From Rhodopirellula halodulae (GTDB lineage Bacteria; Planctomycetota; Planctomycetia; Pirellulales; Pirellulaceae), in the NCBI RefSeq assembly GCF_020966775.1, contig NZ_JAJKFV010000029.1, positions 799,001 to 863,000 on the forward strand: DNA of 64,000 nucleotides. Direction: 5' to 3'. Under the pieces are notes generated by a model. That model was not told where the DNA came from, made no database searches, and was given only the letters and a program-made list of their open reading frames with translations. Below, in pieces: positions 59,045-64,000 of this stretch; position 1 is the stretch's first letter, and each line of letters starts with the position of its first letter. The position numbers and the translations under genes are program-made.

Positions 59045-59992
59045 ATGACCTTCTCCATCCAACGTTTCTGCTTCTGTGCTAGTTTCTTGATCGGGGGAAC
59101 CCTGGTGTCGTCAGCGGACGACGAGTTGTTCTCGAAAGTCGATATCGAGTCTGTTTTCACCACAGCTTCCTCGACTCACGCTTCGGTGAAGTCGCAGGAA
59201 TCGAATTTGTCCCTTGGATCTGGTCAGCAACCCAACGTTCGTGATTTGGACGATCTGTTCGATTTGGTTCGCCAGTTCGATCCTCAGGCGACTCGAGAAC
59301 TCGGTACCGTTCGCCGTCAGCAAATGATCGGCGACATGAAGAAAACGGTCCGATTGACTGTCCAAGGCGACGCCGGCCGCGTGCTGATTGAATTGGAGCT
59401 TGTCGTACTCTCGGCCAAACCTGTCGCCAACGAACGAGATCTTTGGATCGGTTTGATGCAGGCCGCGAATACGGACGATTCGACATTCTTTGCGGTACGA
59501 AACGACGACGAGAATTCCCGTCGTCGATTGGTGTTGCGATCGAGTGAATCCAGCGTGGGAATGACGCGTGATTCCTTGCGAGACCGTCTCAAGGCGTTCG
59601 GCCAATTCGCGGTCGAGCACTCAGGATTCTGGCAGCCTCTCTCGGCGGCCGCCAAGCAGCCAAAAAAGCCAGCCGAGGAGGTCAGTCAGCCGGAACAGCC
59701 GAAGGAAAACGAGTTTTCTCTGATTGGTAACTGGGTCGCCACGCCCATCAAAGGGGAGGCGTACGCAATTCAATTTCAGGATGGCGATGCAGGTGAACGC
59801 CCGTTTCAGTTGGTTCACGTGAAGGACGGGAAATCAACGGTTTCGTCTGGGAAATACGGATTTCAGAGCGGTTCGTTGAGTTTGAAATCGGGCGAGGGCG
59901 CGCCGCTGACCAGCCCCCTGTCCTGGAAAGATGCCAACCAGTTTGAGCTGCAGATTGGGGCGGCCAAGGTTTCTTTCCAGCGACAGCCGTGA
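59045..59992 (+). CDS. Secreted protein with C-terminal beta domain
   Basis: About 315 residues from the ATG at 59045; the frame is open from 58979, but that start would lie inside the promoter. A signal peptide (FCFCASFLIGGTLVSSA) is followed by an alpha/beta part to about residue 205. After a Lys/Pro/Glu linker comes a ~90-residue beta-rich domain (LIGNWVATPIKGEAYAIQF ... VKDGKSTVSSGKYGF). It matches, phrase by phrase, the C-terminus of the protein at 61425-62396 (G-x-W start, KDG-S-x-S-G-x-Y middle, F-x-Q-I/V-G end). The pattern recalls lipocalin-like stress proteins. Function unknown. Confidence 0.75.
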   Translation: MTFSIQRFCFCASFLIGGTLVSSADDELFSKVDIESVFTTASSTHASVKSQESNLSLGSGQQPNVRDLDDLFDLVRQFDPQATRELGTVRRQQMIGDMKKTVRLTVQGDAGRVLIELELVVLSAKPVANERDLWIGLMQAANTDDSTFFAVRNDDENSRRRLVLRSSESSVGMTRDSLRDRLKAFGQFAVEHSGFWQPLSAAAKQPKKPAEEVSQPEQPKENEFSLIGNWVATPIKGEAYAIQFQDGDAGERPFQLVHVKDGKSTVSSGKYGFQSGSLSLKSGEGAPLTSPLSWKDANQFELQIGAAKVSFQRQP

Positions 59993-59998
59993 TTTTCG

Positions 59999-60026
59999 GT
60001 AACACCCGTCTGCGTTGTCCGCTGAG
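59999..60026 (+). promoter_or_regulatory. Shared promoter element, copy 3
   Basis: GTAAC (59999-60003), 16 bases, CGCTGAG (60020-60026), 45 bases upstream of the protease ATG. The downstream box differs from the other copies at two positions. Confidence 0.6.
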
Positions 60027-60071
60027 TGAGTTGTAACCCGTTCCAAACCACCTGACCCTTGAGGTGATTTC

Positions 60072-61298
60072 ATGTTTCGCTGCCGCCTGACTCGAACACT
60101 TCGAATCGTTTTTCATCGCTGGATGTCGCTGCTCTGCCCGGCTGTTTTGCTGGTGCTGGCGTCCCCAGCCTCCAACGCCATGGCGGGCGGGGAAACCTAC
60201 CAAAAAGCATTGCCGTCGACGGTGTGGATCATCACGGCCAACGGCGAAGACCAAACCTCGACCGGTACCGGCGTCTTCATCGACACGGACCGAAAATTGG
60301 TGCTGACCAACGCTCACGTGGTCGGCGACAGCCGCACGGCCGTTGTTTTCTTCCCCGAAAAGAAGAACGGAGAAACGATGGTCAAACGCAAGGAATACCT
60401 CGATTCTGTGTTGAAACTCGCTCAGCCGGGCCGCATCGTCGCGGTCGATCGACGACGCGATCTGGCGCTGATCGAGTTGGCAGAGGTGCCTGAGCGGGCC
60501 GAAGCGATCACGTTAGCCGAAACCAGCGTCTCTGTTGGCGACTCCGTGGATTTGATCGGAAACCCAGGCGGATCAGATGTCCTGTGGGTCTACACCAGCG
60601 GCACGGTGCGATCGATTTATCAAAAGAAGTTCAAATCGGATCACGGCGAGCATGATTTCCGCGTCGTGGAAACGCAAACCCCGATCAAGCCCGGAGATAG
60701 CGGCGGACCCGTCGTGAACCAAAACGGCGAATTGATCGCGATCGCTCAGTCGTTCTCCCCTTCGCAAAATTTGGTCAGCTACTGCGTTGACGTTCAAGAA
60801 ATCAAAGGGTTCGTGAACGGCCCGTGGAAAGCCGCCCCGCTGGGGACCAAAGCCGTCCTGAAAAATGCGGAAGTCGATTTTGAACTGCATTCGACCGGCC
60901 ACTACGAGATCAAGCAAAAGTTAAGCTCCGGGGCGACTCAGTCGGTCTTCGTGGCCAAAGACACAGAGTACTTTCAGCGGGCCGATGTCCGCCGCGTGTG
61001 GTCGCTGGTTTCGGTGAGCCGTGACGAACCGAGCACCGAGCTGATGATGCGACTGATGCGTCAAAATTCTGCGACCAAGATTGGTGGATGGGTCGTCGAG
61101 AAGAACGGAAACGGTGAATTCCTCATCCTCTACGTCGCGAAATTGGATGCCACGGCTCCCGATGAAGCCGTTGCGGCCTCGATCGACTATGTGGCTCGCA
61201 TCGCGGGAGCCATGAGCAAGCAATTGAAGTCTCAGGCGACGGAAGTCACCCCTGCTGAGACTCCTACCCAGACGCTGGCCTCGTGGCTGGCAAAGTGA
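60072..61298 (+). CDS. Secreted trypsin-like serine protease (S1C, DegP-like)
   Basis: A 408-residue protein with a signal peptide (LCPAVLLVLASPASNAMAG). The catalytic triad is complete: His in VLTNAHVV (~81), Asp in RRDLALIEL (~130) and Ser in KPGDSGGPVV (~210). GTGVFID and SVDLIGNPGG match the HtrA/DegP chymotrypsin-like fold. No PDZ domain follows; residues ~250-408 form a different region (FELHSTGHYEIKQKLSSG ... WSLVSVSRDEPSTELMMRLMRQ ... EFLILYVAKLD) that I do not recognise. The ribosome site GAGGTG may pair with CACCT 8 bases upstream. A role in quality control of exported proteins is the natural inference. Confidence 0.87.
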   Translation: MFRCRLTRTLRIVFHRWMSLLCPAVLLVLASPASNAMAGGETYQKALPSTVWIITANGEDQTSTGTGVFIDTDRKLVLTNAHVVGDSRTAVVFFPEKKNGETMVKRKEYLDSVLKLAQPGRIVAVDRRRDLALIELAEVPERAEAITLAETSVSVGDSVDLIGNPGGSDVLWVYTSGTVRSIYQKKFKSDHGEHDFRVVETQTPIKPGDSGGPVVNQNGELIAIAQSFSPSQNLVSYCVDVQEIKGFVNGPWKAAPLGTKAVLKNAEVDFELHSTGHYEIKQKLSSGATQSVFVAKDTEYFQRADVRRVWSLVSVSRDEPSTELMMRLMRQNSATKIGGWVVEKNGNGEFLILYVAKLDATAPDEAVAASIDYVARIAGAMSKQLKSQATEVTPAETPTQTLASWLAK

Positions 61299-61331
61299 TT
61301 TCGGCCTCTAAAAAAGTTTCTGACTTTTCCT

Positions 61332-61359
61332 GTAACGTTCTCGCTGCCTCTTCGCTTGG
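61332..61359 (+). promoter_or_regulatory. Shared promoter element, copy 4
   Basis: GTAAC (61332-61336), 16 bases, CGCTTGG (61353-61359), 65 bases upstream of the ATG at 61425. As in copy 1, GTAAC is preceded by a TTTTCCT stretch. Confidence 0.7.
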
Positions 61360-61408
61360 CAGTTTGTAAGGCAACTCATCGCCAATCACTCAAGACAAAC
61401 TTCCCAAC

Positions 61409-61424
61409 GACCGGAGACAGAACG
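61409..61424 (+). promoter_or_regulatory. Leader/ribosome-site element shared with the 58610 gene
   Basis: GACCGGAGACAGAACG directly before the ATG; one mismatch to the leader of the Tyr-rich gene. GGAG is the likely ribosome site. Confidence 0.7.
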
Positions 61425-62396
61425 ATGAAAATTCAAGCAAAGAAATGGATCTTGGCCGCTTCCGTGATCAGCACCGTGGCTGGAAGCACGATCGAAGCCG
61501 AAGCCTGCGGCGGAGCACGTCGCGGCGGAATTTCGCGAGTCGTATCGCAACTCCACTCGAGTCGTTCGGCAAGTCGCTACCGTACGCCAACGCCACGCTA
61601 CTCGGCCCCCCACTACTCACAGCCTCAGCACTCGCAACCGCATCACTACGCTCAGCCCGCCCCGACCTATCGCTCCACTCCCGTCGGTGTTCCTGCAACG
61701 TCGATTGCACCGCAAACGGTTCAAGGCCAATTTGCCCCTCAAGCCGTGAGCCAGCCAGTCGCCCAGCCGCAAACCTTCGCGGCACAGACACCACAACAAC
61801 GCGTGGCACAACCGCAGGTCAGTGCTTCTCAACCCGTCGCGGCCCAGTCGCAGCAAGTCGCCACTCAGCGGCAAGCGGCTCCGCAACAAGCTGTGTCTCA
61901 GCAACCTGTCTCGCAGCCCGTTGCGGCTCAACCAGCAGCGACCCAAGCTGCCGCCAACCAGCCCGCCGCCTCGGCGAAGGATTCCGCACTGGCCATGCTG
62001 GCATCGATCAATCAACGAACTGCCCAGCCGGCACAAGCGGCTCCTGTGGCTCAGGCACCTGCCAACACGCAGATCCCAAGCTTCGGCTCCGCCACTTCGG
62101 CTTCCAGCGTTCAACCCGCGGCCCAACCCCACGTTGGATCATGGAGTGTGACGCTTCCTGGCAACCAATCGGTTGCCTTGAAGCTGAACTCGGATGGTTC
62201 GTTCGTTTGGGCCGCCTCCAAAGATGGATCCACCAGCCAGTTCAGTGGGCAGTATGTGCTGAACAACGGCAGCTTGACTTTGGTTCGTTCGAACGACCTG
62301 CAGAAAATGGTCGGCACCTGGACCGCGACGCAGAGCGGCTTCGTGTTCCAAGTCGGTGGTGGCACCAACGGTGGCCTGAACTTCACCCGCTCGTGA
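61425..62396 (+). CDS. Secreted Gln/Ala/Pro-rich protein with C-terminal beta domain
   Basis: About 323 residues from the ATG at 61425, preceded by GGAGAC. A signal peptide (KWILAASVISTVAGSTIEA) precedes a His/Tyr/Pro-rich part (YSQPQHSQPHHYAQPAP) and a long Gln/Ala/Val-rich stretch (residues ~85-230) with many QPVAQP/QQ-type repeats, probably disordered. The last ~85 residues are a compact beta domain (VGSWSVTLPGNQSVALKLNSDGSFVW ... FSGQYVLNNGSLTL) homologous to that of the 59045 gene. It could span the periplasm or wall with the domain displayed. The function is not known. Confidence 0.8.
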   Translation: MKIQAKKWILAASVISTVAGSTIEAEACGGARRGGISRVVSQLHSSRSASRYRTPTPRYSAPHYSQPQHSQPHHYAQPAPTYRSTPVGVPATSIAPQTVQGQFAPQAVSQPVAQPQTFAAQTPQQRVAQPQVSASQPVAAQSQQVATQRQAAPQQAVSQQPVSQPVAAQPAATQAAANQPAASAKDSALAMLASINQRTAQPAQAAPVAQAPANTQIPSFGSATSASSVQPAAQPHVGSWSVTLPGNQSVALKLNSDGSFVWAASKDGSTSQFSGQYVLNNGSLTLVRSNDLQKMVGTWTATQSGFVFQVGGGTNGGLNFTRS

Positions 62397-62411
62397 GCTC
62401 GGAATGGACTA

Positions 62412-62443
62412 TCATGCAGCGGTTTCTTGGTTCCGCTGCATGA
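62412..62443 (+). promoter_or_regulatory. Hairpin overlapping the esterase ribosome site
   Basis: TCATGCAGCGG and CCGCTGCATGA form a perfect 11-bp stem with a 10-base loop. Its 3' arm runs into GAGG (62442-62445), the only ribosome-site candidate before the GTG at 62453. There is no T-run, so control of translation or transcript processing is more likely than termination. Confidence 0.55.
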
Positions 62444-62452
62444 GGTGTTTCG

Positions 62453-63301
62453 GTGCGACATTGGATTGGTTTTCGAATCGCAACGTTTGCGATTCTTTGC
62501 TCGTTGAGCGTCTCGGTTTCGGCACAGCAGTTGGACGCTTCCAAACTGAAAGCTGAAACGCAAACGCACCGCGATCTGCTCTACCGAACGGGCGACGACC
62601 TGACCGATTATCAAAGAAGTCGTTGCCGTTTGGATCTCAATCATCCCACCGATTCACCCGGTTTCTCAACGGTGGTTTGGTTTCACGGCGGCGGGCTGAC
62701 CGGAGGCAACAAGACGTTTCCGGATGGTCTGAGGGATCAAGGCTTCGCGGTTGCCACGGTCAACTATCGACTGCATCCAAAGGTGGAGTCACCCGCCTAC
62801 GTCGAAGACGCCGCAGCAGCGGTGGCTTGGGTGGTCAAGAACATCGCAGAGTTTGGAGGCGACCCGGATCGCGTGTACGTCAGCGGGCATTCGGCCGGCG
62901 GCTATCTCACCAGCATGGTCGGTTTGGACAAACGGTGGCTTGCCAAACACGATGTGGATGCGGATCGTCTTGCGGGTTTGATTCCCTACAGCGGGCACAC
63001 CATCACGCACTTCACCGTGCGAAGAGAACGTGGGATCGGAAAACATCAACCCATCGTGGACGAAATGGCACCGCTCTTTCACGTGAGAGCCGATGCACCT
63101 CCGTTGTTGCTCATCACCGGCGACCGGACATTGGAAATGGTGGGACGCTACGAAGAGAACGCCTACTTATGGCGAATGATGCAGGTGGTCGGGCATCCCA
63201 ACACGCAGTTGATGGAACTGGACGGTTACGACCACGGGCAAATGGCCGATCCCGCGCATCCGTTGCTGGTGCGATTCATTCAGGGATTGGAAAAGGACTG
63301 A
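62453..63301 (+). CDS. Secreted alpha/beta hydrolase (esterase/lipase family)
   Basis: A 282-residue protein starting with GTG and a signal peptide (IATFAILCSLSVSVSAQQ). The oxyanion-hole phrase VVWFHGGGLTGGNKTF and the nucleophile elbow VYVSGHSAGGYLTSM (Ser near residue 147) are those of the hormone-sensitive-lipase-like / BD-FAE esterase group. A C-terminal Asp/His pair is plausible (ITGDRTLE and GYDHGQM). The likely reaction is hydrolysis of carboxyl esters such as acetylated sugars; substrate not shown. It lies 56 bases after the gene at 61425 and may share its promoter. It converges with rsmD, overlapping by 26 bases. Confidence 0.87.
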   Translation: MRHWIGFRIATFAILCSLSVSVSAQQLDASKLKAETQTHRDLLYRTGDDLTDYQRSRCRLDLNHPTDSPGFSTVVWFHGGGLTGGNKTFPDGLRDQGFAVATVNYRLHPKVESPAYVEDAAAAVAWVVKNIAEFGGDPDRVYVSGHSAGGYLTSMVGLDKRWLAKHDVDADRLAGLIPYSGHTITHFTVRRERGIGKHQPIVDEMAPLFHVRADAPPLLLITGDRTLEMVGRYEENAYLWRMMQVVGHPNTQLMELDGYDHGQMADPAHPLLVRFIQGLEKD

Positions 63302-63974
63302 CCAACCCACAAACATTGCCCGGTTCCAAGAACGCGAGATTGGTGATGCCGTAGGTGCGGATGTCCCAATCGCCCGGCGGAAGTTGATCCGTCTCAAACG
63401 TGGTATCCGTCTCGACCACCAGCACGCTTCCCGGCGGGCCATATTGTTGAACTCGCGTGATAATTGCTTTTAGTTTTTTATAGTCTTCGGGGTCAGTCCA
63501 CATCCGATAGGGAGGACTCATGAAAACGATCCAAGCGGTGTCATCCTCTGGTGTCGCGGGCTTCAAAAGCTGATCAGCCAATACAAACGCGTCGCCCGTG
63601 ACCAAGCGGACTTTGTCTTCGATCCCAAGACGCTGCGTGGTGTCCCGAATCTGTGCGATCGCTTTCCGCATCGGTTCCACCAATACCGCCCGGGTGCAAC
63701 CGCGGCTGATTGCTTCCAGACCCAAAACTCCTGTGCCCGCGAACAAATCAAACGCGATGGCTCCGCGGCAGGCACGGCCCAAAATGTTGAACAGGTTTTC
63801 CCGGACGCTATCACGCATCGGCCGAGTGAATTCTTCGCCGTGGTAAGTGACCGGGCGACCTCGCATGTCCCCGCCAATAATTCTCAGCTTGGTCGGCTTT
63901 CCGTCGGCGGTCCCACCCTTGGTGTTCCGCTGCTTGGGTTTGCTACGTCGATTGTTGGTGCGATTGGATTTCAT
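63276..63974 (-). CDS. rsmD: 16S rRNA (guanine966-N2)-methyltransferase RsmD
   Basis: A 232-residue methyltransferase of the RsmD family. After a basic N-terminal tail come LRIIGGDMRGRPV, TRPMRDSVRENLFNIL and the SAM-binding motif AFDLFAGTGVLGLEAISRG, all diagnostic. The catalytic motif IV, usually DPPY or DPPF, reads SPPY (IVFMSPPYRMW). The enzyme methylates N2 of G966 in 16S rRNA. The C-terminus overlaps the tail of the convergent esterase gene by 26 bases. The gene is complete within the window. Confidence 0.92.
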   Translation of the reverse strand: MKSNRTNNRRSKPKQRNTKGGTADGKPTKLRIIGGDMRGRPVTYHGEEFTRPMRDSVRENLFNILGRACRGAIAFDLFAGTGVLGLEAISRGCTRAVLVEPMRKAIAQIRDTTQRLGIEDKVRLVTGDAFVLADQLLKPATPEDDTAWIVFMSPPYRMWTDPEDYKKLKAIITRVQQYGPPGSVLVVETDTTFETDQLPPGDWDIRTYGITNLAFLEPGNVCGLVSPFPIPE

Positions 63975-64000
63975 CGAGGCATCGTAACCTAGGTTTCTGT

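Noticed and set aside
60033-60037. A second GTAAC just downstream of promoter copy 3
   Set aside because: No CGCT box follows at 16 bases.

Overview
The window looks like a chromosome segment of a marine planctomycete of the Rhodopirellula/Pirellulaceae type. The signs are a BBP7-type outer-membrane protein, paired DUF1592/DUF1552 secreted proteins, PQQ-like propeller and DUF1571 proteins, Ser/Thr kinases linked to ECF sigma factors, a four-helix-bundle (S23-like) protein, and a double-length UvrA. No rRNA, tRNA, CRISPR array, transposase or phage gene was seen. Function calls rest on motif recognition alone; no database search was run.

Layout. 1-231: end of a BON-like protein. 312-1550: BBP7 surface protein. 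1656-2710 (minus): GYF/zinc-ribbon and bPH2 membrane protein pair. 3091-4799: nrdR coupled to an orphan ABC permease. 5024-9955: very large PQQ-propeller/TPR protein, overlapping tail to tail with a fused 5-oxoprolinase (9862-13938, minus). 14088-17904 (minus): FHA protein, serB, trkA and a small membrane protein. 18143-19333: lactonase. 19366-26693 (minus): five-gene cluster DUF1592 - DUF1552 - FGE-like - ECF sigma - membrane Ser/Thr kinase. 26841-28136 (minus): Na/Ca exchanger. 28694-29842: DUF1571 protein. 29865-32912 (minus): trpE and an asparaginase-NTF2 fusion. 33312-44803: mcsA-mcsB, tandem uvrA, topA and a small gene. 44956-47520: Tat-exported propeller and TPR lipoprotein. 47672-54026: rsmG, then cysD / four-helix-bundle gene / cysNC / M3 peptidase. 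54118-57283: divergent ECF sigma and Ser/Thr kinase. 57315-62396: secreted proteins and a trypsin-like protease. 62453-63974: esterase and rsmD.

The most interesting observation is in 58.2-62.4 kb. Four secreted-protein genes each have upstream the same bipartite element, GTAAC, exactly 16 bases, then CGCTTGG (one copy CGCTGAG). It looks like an alternative (ECF) sigma promoter class driving a small envelope or secretion-stress regulon made of a DegP-like protease, two proteins sharing a C-terminal beta domain, and a Tyr-rich small protein. An ECF sigma gene with a divergent membrane kinase lies about 3.5 kb away, with a perfect 8+5+8 palindrome between the two. Other notable points are the UvrA-UvrA fusion with a private C-terminal extension, the four-helix-bundle gene splitting the sulfate-activation operon between inverted short repeats, and an McsA-McsB arginine-kinase pair upstream of uvrA behind an operator-like palindrome.
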